In this document: piece after piece, positions 1-8,969 of the stretch
Layout: each line of letters opens with the position of its first letter
How positions within the stretch are numbered: position 1 is the first letter of the stretch
From: Massilia aurea
GTDB taxonomy: Bacteria > Pseudomonadota > Gammaproteobacteria > Burkholderiales > Burkholderiaceae_D
Assembly: GCF_014200505.1 (NCBI RefSeq)
Contig: NZ_JACHBX010000002.1
Coordinates: 248,001 to 312,000, forward strand
Direction: 5' to 3'
DNA: 64,000 nt
Notes under the pieces: generated by a model
What the model was told of the DNA's origin: nothing
The model's input: only the letters and a program-made list of their open reading frames with translations
Database searches by the model: none
Translations under genes and position numbers: made by a program

Positions 1-6
1 TGGCCT

Positions 7-612
7 TCAGCGCTGGCGTGGCGGATAGACGATACGGCCGCGGCCGGACAATTGCATCTGCATGGTCGCGTTGTTGGCCATCATGCCGGTGGCCTTGAGG
101 CTGGACGCGCCAAGCTCCATGTCGATCGGCTGGTCGGTCTTGACGATTTCTTCGTCGGGCAACACGGTCATGGCCTGCGTGCGCACGCGCAGCGCTTCGC
201 TGGCGGGCGTCTTCGGGCGCTGCAGATCGACGTCGCCAAACAGTTCGACGCGGTGTTCTTCATGGAAGATGCGCGCGTTCTTGGCCACCACCGTCATCGG
301 CGGACGGCCCGGCTCGACGCCGCGCATCAGCGGCTGCTCGACGTTCGACACATCGCCCAGCGGAATATGAGCAAGGCGCTTGCCCGACACCACGTAGCTC
401 GGCTGGCCGTTGGGCGTCATGCGGACGAACGAGAAATTCTCGACGATGTAATCCGGTTCGTCGGGCGGGCCGCCCAGCTGCGCGTCGATGTCGGTCGCCT
501 GCATCAGCTGCAGCAGCCAGAAGCTGCCGAAGGCGAAGAACACGCCGATCACGATCATCGCCAGCAGATTCCAGCGATGCGCGGTGCGTTTGTTGGAGGC
601 GATCGTGGCCAT
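7..612 (-). CDS. lptC: LPS export protein LptC
   Basis: LptC is the bitopic inner-membrane protein that passes lipopolysaccharide from the LptB2FG transporter to periplasmic LptA. The 201-residue product is close to the usual family size. It has one N-terminal membrane anchor (about residues 14-36, flanked by basic residues) followed by a periplasmic beta-jellyroll-like region rich in short strands. The ATG at 612 lies 5 bp after the kdsC stop, so it belongs to the kdsD-kdsC-lptC operon, the standard order in proteobacteria. lptA should follow beyond the left edge; only 6 bases remain there. No key residue can be tested because the family is poorly conserved; the call rests on length, topology and position. 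Confidence 0.93.
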   Translation of the reverse strand: MATIASNKRTAHRWNLLAMIVIGVFFAFGSFWLLQLMQATDIDAQLGGPPDEPDYIVENFSFVRMTPNGQPSYVVSGKRLAHIPLGDVSNVEQPLMRGVEPGRPPMTVVAKNARIFHEEHRVELFGDVDLQRPKTPASEALRVRTQAMTVLPDEEIVKTDQPIDMELGASSLKATGMMANNATMQMQLSGRGRIVYPPRQR

Positions 613-617
613 GGCGC

Positions 618-1154
618 TCAGGCGAAATACGGCGCGAGCGCCTGGTCATAGGTGCCCTGCGCGCGCATGACGAGGTCGCAGATCTCGCGCACCGCGCCAC
701 GTCCGCCACCGTTCTTGGTCACGTAATGCGCGCGGTGCTGCACGTCCGGATGGCCGGATGGCACCGCAACGGCAAAGCCGACGCGTGCGAACAGCGGCAG
801 GTCGATCACGTCGTCGCCGATGTAACCGCATTGGTCGGCGGTAAAGCCGGTGGCTTCGAGCAGATTGGCAAAGCCGATGCGCTTGTCGTGGTTGCCCTGG
901 TAGACATGCGAGATGCCCAGGTCGGCGGCGCGCCGCACGACGATCGGCGACAGGCGCGCACTGATGATCGCGGTCTGCACGCCGGATTTATTCAGCATCT
1001 GGATGCCCAGGCCATCGAGCACATTGAAGGTCTTGGTGACTTCGCCATCTGGGCCGTAGGTCAGGCTGCCGTCGGTGAGCACACCGTCGACGTCGAAGAT
1101 CATGACCTTGATGCGCGCGGCGCGCTCGATGTGGGCCAATACAGGAGTGTTCAT
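618..1154 (-). CDS. kdsC: 3-deoxy-D-manno-octulosonate 8-phosphate phosphatase KdsC
   Basis: KdsC removes phosphate from Kdo-8-phosphate to give Kdo, the inner-core sugar of LPS. It is a capless HAD phosphatase of 178 residues, a typical length. HAD motif I is seen as DVDGV at residues 21-25, with the nucleophile Asp21 and the acid/base Asp23. The conserved Lys is in QGNHDK near residue 91, and the acidic Mg-binding motif is GDDVIDLP at 113-120. Its ATG overlaps the kdsD stop by one base (TGATG), which implies translational coupling with the isomerase that supplies the same pathway. Confidence 0.97.
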   Translation of the reverse strand: MNTPVLAHIERAARIKVMIFDVDGVLTDGSLTYGPDGEVTKTFNVLDGLGIQMLNKSGVQTAIISARLSPIVVRRAADLGISHVYQGNHDKRIGFANLLEATGFTADQCGYIGDDVIDLPLFARVGFAVAVPSGHPDVQHRAHYVTKNGGGRGAVREICDLVMRAQGTYDQALAPYFA

Positions 1155-2176
1155 CAGATTACCTTTGCGCGGGTCAGGTCGTGGATGTGCAGCGCGCCGA
1201 CCAGCTGGCCCGCCTCATCGATCACGAGCATCTGGTTGATGCGGAATTCTTCCATCACGGCGACCGCGTCGACCGCCAGCTGCTCGGGGCGCACGCTGCG
1301 CGGATTGGCGTGCATGACGTCGCGAATCAGCACGTTCGAAAAATCGTGCATGCGCTCGATCACGCGGCGCAAGTCGCCGTCGGTGAACACGCCCAGCGGG
1401 CGGCCAGCGGCATCTACCACGGCGGTCATACCCATGCCCTTCTGGCTGATCTCGAGCAGCGCCTTGACCAGCGGGACATCCAGGCCCACCGACGGAATGG
1501 CGTCACCGGTGCGCATCACGTCGCGCACGTGTGTGAGCAGGCGCCGGCCCAGCGCGCCGCCCGGATGCGACAGCGCGAAATCCTGCTCGCGGAAACCCCG
1601 CACGTCGAGCAGCGCCACGGCCAGCGCGTCGCCCATGGCCAGCGTGACGGTGGTGCTGGTGGTCGGCGCCAGGTTGAGCGTGCAGGCTTCTTTGGCCACC
1701 GCGATGTTCAGGTGGACGTCGGCCAGCCTGGCCAGGCGCGAGGCCGGCTTGCCGGTCATGGCGATCACGCGCGCACCCAGGCGCTTCACGGCCGGCAGGA
1801 TGTCGAGCAGTTCGGACGATTCGCCCGAATTGGAAATGGCGATCAGGATGTCATTCGCGGTGACCATCCCCAGGTCACCGTGCGCGGCTTCGCCCGGGTG
1901 CATGAAGAACGCCGGCGTACCGGTGGACGACAGCGTGGCGGCGATCTTGCGGCCGATGTGGCCCGACTTGCCCATGCCCGAAACGACCACGCGGCCGGTG
2001 CCGGCGTAGATCAGCTGCGCGGCATCGACGAAGCTGCTGTCGTCGCCCAGACGCGCGTGCAGCGCCACGATGGCGTCGGCCTCGATGGCAAGCGTCTGGC
2101 GACCCAGTTCCAGCACGCGCTGCGCCAGGGTTTCGTCAAAACTTTTCAGCATTATTTGGTCATCAGTTACACTCAT
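1154..2176 (-). CDS. kdsD: D-arabinose-5-phosphate isomerase KdsD (KpsF/GutQ family)
   Basis: KdsD converts ribulose-5-phosphate to arabinose-5-phosphate, the first step of Kdo synthesis. From the chosen ATG at 2176 the protein has 340 residues. It carries an N-terminal SIS domain (about 50-185) with the phosphosugar-binding stretch VSGMGKSGHIGRK (65-77) and the family motif GEAAHGDLG (95-103). Two C-terminal CBS domains follow (about 210-340). The frame stays open for 30 codons upstream, but that segment resembles no family member, so the start beginning MSVTDDQ is preferred. It heads the operon with kdsC and lptC and is divergent from the antiporter gene at 2286. Confidence 0.96.
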   Translation of the reverse strand: MSVTDDQIMLKSFDETLAQRVLELGRQTLAIEADAIVALHARLGDDSSFVDAAQLIYAGTGRVVVSGMGKSGHIGRKIAATLSSTGTPAFFMHPGEAAHGDLGMVTANDILIAISNSGESSELLDILPAVKRLGARVIAMTGKPASRLARLADVHLNIAVAKEACTLNLAPTTSTTVTLAMGDALAVALLDVRGFREQDFALSHPGGALGRRLLTHVRDVMRTGDAIPSVGLDVPLVKALLEISQKGMGMTAVVDAAGRPLGVFTDGDLRRVIERMHDFSNVLIRDVMHANPRSVRPEQLAVDAVAVMEEFRINQMLVIDEAGQLVGALHIHDLTRAKVI

Positions 2177-2285
2177 TCCAGAAGTATAAACGAATTGCGA
2201 AAGCAAAAAACTTGCCAGTCGTAACATTCGATGACAAGCACGCCTCACGGCGCATCGCCACCACAACCACCGCCCGCTTCACCCC

Positions 2286-4265
2286 ATGCATTCTGGTCTC
2301 GAACTTACCCTGTTGCTGCTTGGCTGCGCCGTCCTTGGCGTGGTGGCCTTTCGCACCCTGCAACTGCCGCCGATGCTCGGCTACCTGGCCGTCGGCGTCC
2401 TGATCGGCCCCCACGCCCTGGCCCTGGCCGAAGACAGCCCCACCACCCACGCGCTGGGCGAATTCGGCATCGTCTTTTTGATGTTTTCGATCGGGCTCGA
2501 ATTCTCGCTCGGCCAGCTGCGCTCGATGCGGCGCATCGTGTTCGGGCTGGGCCTCGGCCAGGTCGTGTCGACGGTCGCTGCAGCCATGGGCATCGGCCTG
2601 CTGGCGGCCTACCTGATGCCGCACCTGACGCTGGCCTGGCAGGCCGCGTTCGCGCTGGGCGGCGCGCTGGCCATGTCGTCCACGGCGATCGTCGTCAAGC
2701 TGCTTACCGAGCGCCTCGAGCTCGAGAGCGAACACGGGCGGCGCATCATCGGCATCCTGCTGTTCCAGGACCTGGCGGTGGTGCCGCTGTTGATCATGAT
2801 CCCGGCGCTGGCGCGCGATCCGGAAGACATGGCCATCACGCTGGGCCTGGCCGCGCTGAAGGCCGGCCTGGTGCTGGCACTGCTGCTGTTCTTCGGCCAG
2901 AAGCTGATGGGCCGGTGGTTCACGATCGTGGCCAAGCGCCGCTCGCAAGAGCTGTTCATGCTCAACCTGCTGCTCGTCACACTGGGTTCGGCCTGGATCA
3001 CCGAGCAGGCCGGCCTGTCGCTGGCCCTGGGCGCGTTCGTCGCCGGCATGCTCATTTCCGAAACACCCTACAAGCACCAGGTGGAAGAAGACATCAAACC
3101 GTTTCGCGACGTGCTGCTTGGCCTGTTCTTCATCACGATCGGCATGCTGCTCGACCTGCGTCTGGTGAGCCAGTACTGGTGGCAGGTCACGCTGCTGCTG
3201 GCGCTCGTGGTGCTGCTCAAGGCCGGCCTGATCGTGCTGATGGCGCGCGCCTTCGGCGCGCCGCTGGGCACCGCGCTGCGCACGGGTCTCGCGCTGGCGC
3301 AGGCCGGTGAGTTCAGCTTCGTGCTGCTCAGCCATGCATCCGGCTCGAAGCTGATCGATCCGTTCGTGATGCAGCTGGTACTGGCCTCGATGGTGCTGTC
3401 GATGCTGCTCGCGCCCTTCATCATCGGCTACATGGACCGGATCGTGATGAAGGTCGCGGCCAACGAATGGATGATGCAGTCGCTGCAACTGACGCAGCTG
3501 GCCACGCGCACCATGACCACGCAGAAGCACGTGATCATTGCCGGCTTCGGGCGCAGTGGCCAGAGCCTGGCCACGCTGCTGAAAGAAGAAGCCTTGCCGT
3601 GGTACGCGCTCGACCTGGATCCGGAGCGCGTGCAGAAGGCGCAGGCAGCCGGCGCGTCGGTCTCGTACGGCGATGCGGCGCGCCGCGAAAGCCTGATCGC
3701 GGCCGGTGTACACCGCGCCAGCGCGCTGGTGATCACCTTTGCCGACACGCGCCAGGCGCTCAAGGTGCTGCACCTGGTGCACGAACTGGCGCCCGCCCTG
3801 CCCGTGATCGTGCGCAGCCACGACGATGGCGACATGGACGTGCTCAAGGCGGCTGGCGCGACCGAGGTGGTGCCCGAAGCGCTGGAGAGCAGCCTGATGC
3901 TCGCCTCGCACGCGCTGGTCACGCTGGGGGTGCCGCTGCGCCGCGTGGTGCACCGCGTGCAGGCTGCGCGCAAGGGCCGCTACGCCACGCTGCGCGGCTA
4001 CTTCCACGGTGCGGACGACAGCGGTGCGGACCTCGAACATGGCCAGGTGAAGCTGCATTCGGTGCGCCTGCACGCGCAGGCCGGCGCGATCGGTCTGTCG
4101 CTGGGCGCGTTGCAGCTGCAGGATGTGGCGGTGGAGGTCACCGCCTTGCGGCGCGGCGGCCAGAATATCGCGCCCGGCCCGGCCGTGCTGCTGGCGGCGG
4201 GCGACGTCGTGGTGCTGCGCGGCGATAGCGAAGCGGTCAGCCGCGCCGAAGAGCGGCTGCTGTAG
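2286..4265 (+). CDS. CPA2-family monovalent cation:proton antiporter with RCK domain (KefB/YbaL-like)
   Basis: A 659-residue integral membrane antiporter. The first roughly 385 residues form about 12 hydrophobic segments of the Na+/H+ exchanger fold. They are followed by a cytosolic RCK/TrkA-N domain beginning near residue 415 with the dinucleotide-binding loop GFGRSGQS, and a TrkA-C-like domain ending in a run of short strands. The family exports K+ (or Na+) against protons and is gated by nucleotides or thiol adducts bound to the RCK domain. KefB/KefC and YbaL share this architecture, and I cannot tell which substrate applies here. Divergence from kdsD is a recurrent betaproteobacterial arrangement. 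The RBS before the ATG is weak. Confidence 0.9.
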   Translation: MHSGLELTLLLLGCAVLGVVAFRTLQLPPMLGYLAVGVLIGPHALALAEDSPTTHALGEFGIVFLMFSIGLEFSLGQLRSMRRIVFGLGLGQVVSTVAAAMGIGLLAAYLMPHLTLAWQAAFALGGALAMSSTAIVVKLLTERLELESEHGRRIIGILLFQDLAVVPLLIMIPALARDPEDMAITLGLAALKAGLVLALLLFFGQKLMGRWFTIVAKRRSQELFMLNLLLVTLGSAWITEQAGLSLALGAFVAGMLISETPYKHQVEEDIKPFRDVLLGLFFITIGMLLDLRLVSQYWWQVTLLLALVVLLKAGLIVLMARAFGAPLGTALRTGLALAQAGEFSFVLLSHASGSKLIDPFVMQLVLASMVLSMLLAPFIIGYMDRIVMKVAANEWMMQSLQLTQLATRTMTTQKHVIIAGFGRSGQSLATLLKEEALPWYALDLDPERVQKAQAAGASVSYGDAARRESLIAAGVHRASALVITFADTRQALKVLHLVHELAPALPVIVRSHDDGDMDVLKAAGATEVVPEALESSLMLASHALVTLGVPLRRVVHRVQAARKGRYATLRGYFHGADDSGADLEHGQVKLHSVRLHAQAGAIGLSLGALQLQDVAVEVTALRRGGQNIAPGPAVLLAAGDVVVLRGDSEAVSRAEERLL

Positions 4266-4268
4266 CCA

Positions 4269-5387
4269 TCAGGCGGCCGTGACGACCTGGTTGCGGCCCG
4301 CGGCCTTGGCCTGGTACAGCGCCGCATCAGCCGATGCGATCAGCTCCTGCGCGACGCCTTCGATGGCGTGATCGCGTTCGAAATCGGTCAGCGCCGCCAC
4401 GCCGATCGACACCGTCACGGCCACCTGCTCGCCCGTGCTCAGGTCCACCGGCAAGCCGGCCACGCTCGTACGGATGCGGTTGGCGACGATGCTGGCGTTT
4501 TCCAGGTCGGCGTCGATCAGCAGAACGACGAATTCTTCGCCGCCGAAGCGGCACAGCGTATCGGACATCCGCAATTCGGCCTTGATGCGGGTGCACACCT
4601 CGCGCAGCACGTCGTCGCCGCCCTGGTGGCCGACCGTATCGTTGACGCGCTTGAAGTGGTCGATGTCGATGTACATGCAGGACAGGCGGTAGCCCTGGCG
4701 CCGCGCGCGCGCGATTTCTTCGGCCAGGCGCCGGTCCATGTAGCGCCGGTTATAGGCGCCGGTGAGCGAATCGGTCAGGCCGATGTACTTGAGCATCTCG
4801 TTGCTGATCACGTTCTCGAGGCAGATCGCGATGATCGAGCCCATATGCTCGACGAAATCGGTGCCCAGCGCCGGCGTGAACCGGCTTGCGTCCACGCTGC
4901 CCAGGTTCAGGCTGCCGATCAGGCGCTTGTTGCGCAGCAGCGGCACCAGCGCCACGCTGCGCAGATCGGCCGGCGGCTGCGGGAACATCGCGCGATGCCG
5001 GCCCGGCGCATAGGGGCCCAGGGTGGGCCGCGGCTGGCGCTCCGGCGCCATGTCAAAGCCAAGTTCGACCGCATGCTCGCAGAACATCAGGTTGGGCAGC
5101 GTTTCGAAATCGACGCCCAAGCGGTGCATGACCGTGTAGATATCGGCGTTCTGGTCGATCAGCGACAGCGTGACGATATCGAGGTCCGAGATCACCGGCA
5201 GCGTGCTGAAGATCGTGCCGACCAGGTCAGGAAAACTGCTGGCGCCGACGATCTGCAGGTCGAACGCCTGGTGGCGGCACATGATCTCGTGATTGCGCTC
5301 GGCCTGTTCGAGCAGATACGCCATGCGTGCGCGCAAGGTCTCGTTTTCCGCCATCAGTTCCCGCGACGAAATGCCCGGCTCGTGCAT
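4269..5387 (-). CDS. Diguanylate cyclase: DUF484/GAF-like sensor domain plus GGDEF
   Basis: A soluble 372-residue protein predicted to make c-di-GMP. Residues 1-200 match the DUF484 (GAF-related) layout, starting with a short coiled coil that includes ENETLRARM and EQAERNHE. A GGDEF domain occupies about 205-372 with an intact active-site motif GGEEF at 282-286. An RMSD sequence five residues upstream (273-276) fits the inhibitory I-site RxxD, so product inhibition is likely. No membrane segment or signal peptide is visible, so the signal is probably cytoplasmic. A good Shine-Dalgarno (AAAGGA) precedes the ATG. The gene ends 4 bp from the convergent antiporter gene. The ligand of the sensor domain is unknown. 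Confidence 0.93.
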   Translation of the reverse strand: MHEPGISSRELMAENETLRARMAYLLEQAERNHEIMCRHQAFDLQIVGASSFPDLVGTIFSTLPVISDLDIVTLSLIDQNADIYTVMHRLGVDFETLPNLMFCEHAVELGFDMAPERQPRPTLGPYAPGRHRAMFPQPPADLRSVALVPLLRNKRLIGSLNLGSVDASRFTPALGTDFVEHMGSIIAICLENVISNEMLKYIGLTDSLTGAYNRRYMDRRLAEEIARARRQGYRLSCMYIDIDHFKRVNDTVGHQGGDDVLREVCTRIKAELRMSDTLCRFGGEEFVVLLIDADLENASIVANRIRTSVAGLPVDLSTGEQVAVTVSIGVAALTDFERDHAIEGVAQELIASADAALYQAKAAGRNQVVTAA

Positions 5388-5445
5388 GAAGAATTCCTTT
5401 CAGCAATAACCGTAACATTACGCCATCCTTCCGGGCTTGGATACG

Positions 5446-5472
5446 AAAAACCGCCTGATCACGCAGGCGGTT
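5446..5472 (-). terminator. Rho-independent terminator after the MOSC gene
   Basis: A perfect 9-bp inverted repeat (arms 5449-5457 and 5464-5472, 6-nt loop) is followed on the minus strand by TTTTT. It lies 30 bp beyond the stop of the MOSC gene and separates it from the diguanylate cyclase gene. Confidence 0.85.
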
Positions 5473-5502
5473 AGGCGATTTTGCGACAGTGGCGCGCTCG
5501 AG

Positions 5503-6348
5503 CTAGAACGCCAGCTCGACGTTTAATGGCTGGCCGACGCGCAGCGTCTGGCCGATGCCCTCCTGCACGATCACGTTCATGCCCACCGTGACGGCGCCGT
5601 CCATGCGCGGATTGGCGCGCCAGGCTTGCAGGATGTCGAGCGGATCGGGGCCGGGGATGCCGGTGGTTTGGTCGACGGCCGGGATCGGGCAGCGCGCGCA
5701 CGGCTTGACGGGGCGCAGCGTCATCCCATCGCTACGGAAAGCTGCGACGAAATCTTCCTCGAACGCGGCGATGCCATCCACGACGACGTTCGGGCGGAAG
5801 CGGTTCATGGGCAGCTTGGCGCGGCCGGCCTGCGCGAGTTTTGCATTTATATCGTCGAGCGAGGCCTGTCCAATCAGCAAAATCGGATAGCCATCTGAAA
5901 AGCGCGTGGCGGCCGGGACGCCTTTCGTCCATTTGGTACTGGTCGGGCGGTGCACGTCGGGGCGAAAGCGCACCAGGCGGCACGGGGCGTTCAGGGCGGT
6001 GGTGAACCAGCTCGCGGCCGCGTCACCGCAATCGGCGGCTGGGATGCGGTCTTCCCATAGCAGCACCTCGACGGTGGGTGCGGCAGCGTCGTGCGCCAGT
6101 GGCAGCTGCAGGGGTGGCATGCCGGGGGCGTCGGCGATTAACTCTGTGGCTTCGATGCGTGGGGTGATCGTGGCCATGCGCGGCACTTCACGCTGGGTCA
6201 GGAACAGGCCGTCGGGCGTGATGAGCATCCATTCGCGGTCGTGCACGCCGTTGGCCGAGAGACCGTCGCGGGCGAGACGGGCTTCAGGGACGGACAGGCC
6301 GGCGCAGGATTTGATCGGGTAGATAACGAGTTCGGTGAGGGTGGCCAT
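5503..6348 (-). CDS. MOSC domain protein (YcbX-like, N-terminal beta-barrel plus MOSC)
   Basis: A 281-residue soluble protein with a MOSC N-terminal beta-barrel (about 1-125) and a MOSC domain (about 135-275). The signature KPCARCPIPAVD lies at 215-226. Cys217 is the candidate for the conserved cysteine that carries sulfur or binds the molybdenum cofactor in this family. Relatives such as E. coli YcbX act with electron donors to reduce N-hydroxylated compounds. That specific role is an inference here, because no flavin or ferredoxin domain is fused. The gene is monocistronic, bounded by terminators on both sides. Confidence 0.88.
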   Translation of the reverse strand: MATLTELVIYPIKSCAGLSVPEARLARDGLSANGVHDREWMLITPDGLFLTQREVPRMATITPRIEATELIADAPGMPPLQLPLAHDAAAPTVEVLLWEDRIPAADCGDAAASWFTTALNAPCRLVRFRPDVHRPTSTKWTKGVPAATRFSDGYPILLIGQASLDDINAKLAQAGRAKLPMNRFRPNVVVDGIAAFEEDFVAAFRSDGMTLRPVKPCARCPIPAVDQTTGIPGPDPLDILQAWRANPRMDGAVTVGMNVIVQEGIGQTLRVGQPLNVELAF

Positions 6349-6369
6349 GTGCTCAATCTCGGGCGGCGT

Positions 6370-6390
6370 AAAAAAAGGCCCCGCAGGGCC
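6370..6390 (-). terminator. Rho-independent terminator downstream of ychF
   Basis: On the minus strand a short GC hairpin (GGCCC/GGGCC arms at 6377-6381 and 6386-6390) is followed by seven T residues. It sits between the ychF-distal repeat element and the MOSC gene start. Confidence 0.8.
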
Positions 6391-6396
6391 AATGTC

Positions 6397-6496
6397 GTAG
6401 GGTGGGCGGGTTTCCCGCCCACGCGTTCAACCCGCTTCGCCATAGCACGAAGCGAAGTGGGTTCGAACGCGTGGACGGCATAGCCGTCCACCCTAC
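6397..6496. repeat. Full copy of dispersed two-hairpin repeat (family A)
   Basis: A 100-bp element made of two hairpins facing each other. It opens with GTAGGGTGGGCGG, with the hairpin closed by CCGCCCACGCGTTCAA. After a variable centre it ends with an inverted copy, GAACGCGTGGACGG...CCGTCCACCCTAC. Its outer ends are inverted repeats of each other. Another full 100-bp copy is at 33799-33898, with partial copies near 21.0 kb and 37.5 kb. The structure resembles REP/BIME elements. No REP-associated transposase is present in this window. Confidence 0.85.
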
Positions 6497-6528
6497 TTTG
6501 CTAGCGCGCCGGGCATCCCGGACGCGGA

Positions 6529-7620
6529 TCAGACGTTGAACAGGAAGTTCAACACATCGCCATCCTTGACGACATATTCCTTGCCTTCAGCGCGCATCTT
6601 GCCCGCTTCCTTCGCGCCAGCCTCGCCCTTGTACGCCAAAAAGTCGTCATACGCGATCGTCTGCGCGCGGATGAAGCCGCGTTCGAAGTCGGTGTGGATC
6701 ACGCCGGCCGCCTGTGGTGCGGTGTCGCCCACGTGGATGGTCCAGGCGCGCACTTCCTTCACACCGGCGGTGAAGTACGTCTGCAGGCCGAGCAGCTTGT
6801 AGGCGGCGCGGATCAGGCGATCCAGGCCCGGCTCTTCCATGCCCAGGTCGGACAGGAAGTCGGCCTTGTCGGCATCGTCCATTTCGGCGATTTCGGACTC
6901 GATCGCGGCGCTGATGGCGACGATCGGGGCGTTCTGCTCCTTGGCGTACGCGGTCAGCAGATCCAGCAGCGGGTTATTGGTAAAGCCCGTGTCGGACACG
7001 TTGGCCACGAACATCGCCGGCTTGGCCGTGATCAGGTGCAGCGTCTTGATCATTTCCATTTCGTCGGCGTCCAGACCCAGCGTGCGCACTGGCTTGCCCT
7101 GATCCAGATGCGGCATCAGGCGTTCGCAGACGGCGACCAGCTTGGTGGCATCCTTGTCGCCCGAGCGCGCTTTCTTGCCTTCGCGGTGGATCGCTTTTTC
7201 GACGGCGGTCATGTCGGCCAGCGCCAGCTCGGTCTGGATGACTTCGATATCGTCCAGCGGGCTGACCTTGCCAGCCACGTGGATCACGTTATCGTCCTGG
7301 AAGCAGCGCACGACGTTGATGATGGCGTCGGTTTCGCGGATGTGCGACAGGAACTGGTTGCCCAGGCCCTCGCCCTTCGATGCACCGGCGACCAGGCCGG
7401 CGATGTCGACGAATTCGACGATGGCATTGACCATGCGCTCAGGCTTGACGATGGCCGACAGCGCATCCATGCGTGGATCCGGCACTTCGACGACGCCGAC
7501 GTTCGGTTCGATGGTGCAGAACGGATAATTTTCAGCCGGGATGCCGGCCTTGGTCAGCGCGTTGAACAGGGTGGACTTGCCGACGTTTGGCAAGCCGACG
7601 ATGCCGCATTTGAGGGTCAT
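6529..7620 (-). CDS. ychF: Redox-regulated ATPase/GTPase YchF (OLA1 family)
   Basis: A P-loop NTPase of the Obg superfamily that binds the ribosome and is unusual in preferring ATP. From the ATG at 7620 the protein has 363 residues, the same length as the E. coli protein. Walker A is GLPNVGKS at residues 9-16, switch II is [14 protein letters not shown], and a C-terminal TGS domain ends in [11 protein letters not shown]. The frame extends 66 codons further upstream, but that part is low-complexity and unlike the family. An AAAGAG-type RBS precedes the chosen ATG. It lies downstream of pth as in many betaproteobacteria, here with two extra genes in between. Confidence 0.98.
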   Translation of the reverse strand: MTLKCGIVGLPNVGKSTLFNALTKAGIPAENYPFCTIEPNVGVVEVPDPRMDALSAIVKPERMVNAIVEFVDIAGLVAGASKGEGLGNQFLSHIRETDAIINVVRCFQDDNVIHVAGKVSPLDDIEVIQTELALADMTAVEKAIHREGKKARSGDKDATKLVAVCERLMPHLDQGKPVRTLGLDADEMEMIKTLHLITAKPAMFVANVSDTGFTNNPLLDLLTAYAKEQNAPIVAISAAIESEIAEMDDADKADFLSDLGMEEPGLDRLIRAAYKLLGLQTYFTAGVKEVRAWTIHVGDTAPQAAGVIHTDFERGFIRAQTIAYDDFLAYKGEAGAKEAGKMRAEGKEYVVKDGDVLNFLFNV

Positions 7621-7762
7621 GAGAACTCTTTCTGATTCGGTAAAAAGCGAGCGATCAATGAACCGCTCTAAACCCTGCATTGTAACCCGGACCGGCTTTT
7701 CTGCTGAAAAAAAAGGCGCACCGCCCACTTGCTGCAATGCCCGTGGTTGCCTCAATGACAAG

Positions 7763-8863
7763 CTAGATTGGCTGGATGCGCGCCAGGTCGGGCCGCAGCG
7801 CGAATTCGGCCAGCTCATCGCGCAGGCGCTCGCCCTCCCCGATCGCGTGGCGCCACACGCGGATGCGCTCGTCGTGGTCGAGGCCGAACGACGTGAAGTC
7901 GGTCCGGTCCGGCAATTTTCCGCGCGGCAGTGAGCGCAGGAATTCTGCGGAAGGCGTCACAAGCAGCATATTCTCCAGCCAGCTGCGGTTGGGACCGCGC
8001 GCTGTGCGTCGCCACGGCATGCTCTTGTCGAGCCAGCCGGGCACGATGTGATCGGTGAAATGGGGATACAGCACCAGTTCGCTCTTGTCCGCCCCGGCCG
8101 CGCGCGCATACGGCAAGGCCAGATGGTAGTCGATGATGCCGCCATCCCAATAGCTACCGGGAGGCGCCTCGGCGATGTCCGTCACCGCTTTCATGATCAA
8201 GGGCAGCGTGCCCGAGGCCAGCAGGCCAGAGGCCAGATTGGCGCGGGTCAGTGGCGCGAAATGCGTCGTGAAACGGTCGAACGGCTCGTGCAGCCATGGC
8301 AGGTCGCCTGCGCGCGGGCCACCGATGACCACCCTCTCCATCAAGCGCGCCAGCCAGGCCCGTGAGCCGGCATTGTGCAGCGCGGCCGAAGCGAAGCCGC
8401 GCAGTTCGGCGTGGCGGCCGACCGGCGCAGCCAGCGAACGCAGGCCACGGTCGGCCAGGATGTGCAGGCGATGATGGGGATGTCCGACGATGTCGTCTTC
8501 GTGCCCGCTGACCAGTTCGGCCAGCAGGGCTTGCACGACATCGTCGATTTCTTGCGCACTGGGTTTCAGGCGCGTGTAGCGCTGGCCGGTGTAGAGTTCG
8601 GCCAGGCGGGCAAACGCTTTCACCGGATCCTTCTGGCACGCGGCCGCCATGCGCCAGGCGCCGATGGAGGCGCCGATCAGGGTGCGTTCTCGCGGCGCCG
8701 TCGGCAACCACTCGCCGAACAGCCATGCATCGAGCGAGGCGAAGATCAGGCCCTTGGGGCCGCCCGCCGCAGCAGGCACGATGGCAATGTCCTGCGCGCG
8801 CATGCCATGCGCGGCGATCTGGGCCATGGCAAGTGGGCCGGCCTGGAAGGTAAGCGCTCTCAT
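7763..8863 (-). CDS. Patatin-like phospholipase family protein
   Basis: A 366-residue putative lipid acyl hydrolase. It shows the glycine-rich oxyanion stretch AAAGGPKG (31-38), the nucleophile elbow GASIG with Ser66, and the dyad partner in WDGG with Asp240. These give the Ser-Asp dyad of patatins. No signal peptide or transmembrane segment is evident, so it is probably cytoplasmic or peripheral. Substrate unknown. It stands alone between ychF and a divergent gene at 8970, with only a weak RBS before the ATG. Confidence 0.85.
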   Translation of the reverse strand: MRALTFQAGPLAMAQIAAHGMRAQDIAIVPAAAGGPKGLIFASLDAWLFGEWLPTAPRERTLIGASIGAWRMAAACQKDPVKAFARLAELYTGQRYTRLKPSAQEIDDVVQALLAELVSGHEDDIVGHPHHRLHILADRGLRSLAAPVGRHAELRGFASAALHNAGSRAWLARLMERVVIGGPRAGDLPWLHEPFDRFTTHFAPLTRANLASGLLASGTLPLIMKAVTDIAEAPPGSYWDGGIIDYHLALPYARAAGADKSELVLYPHFTDHIVPGWLDKSMPWRRTARGPNRSWLENMLLVTPSAEFLRSLPRGKLPDRTDFTSFGLDHDERIRVWRHAIGEGERLRDELAEFALRPDLARIQPI

Positions 8864-8969
8864 CGTGAAATTATCGCAGAAGTCCGGCCGACAGCAGCCG
8901 CTTGCGCGACATCAATCCTGCACCGGTGCCGCCCCGTACCATGGGTCGGTCGTGTGTCGGGAGATTGCC

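Noticed and set aside
1..6. Start of lptA at the left edge
   Set aside because: Only six bases beyond the lptC stop are present. They look like the beginning of an RBS/start region, but no codon can be assigned.
7621..7818. A 66-residue N-terminal extension of YchF
   Set aside because: The canonical protein begins [17 protein letters not shown] with a good RBS, and the extension has no resemblance to the family.
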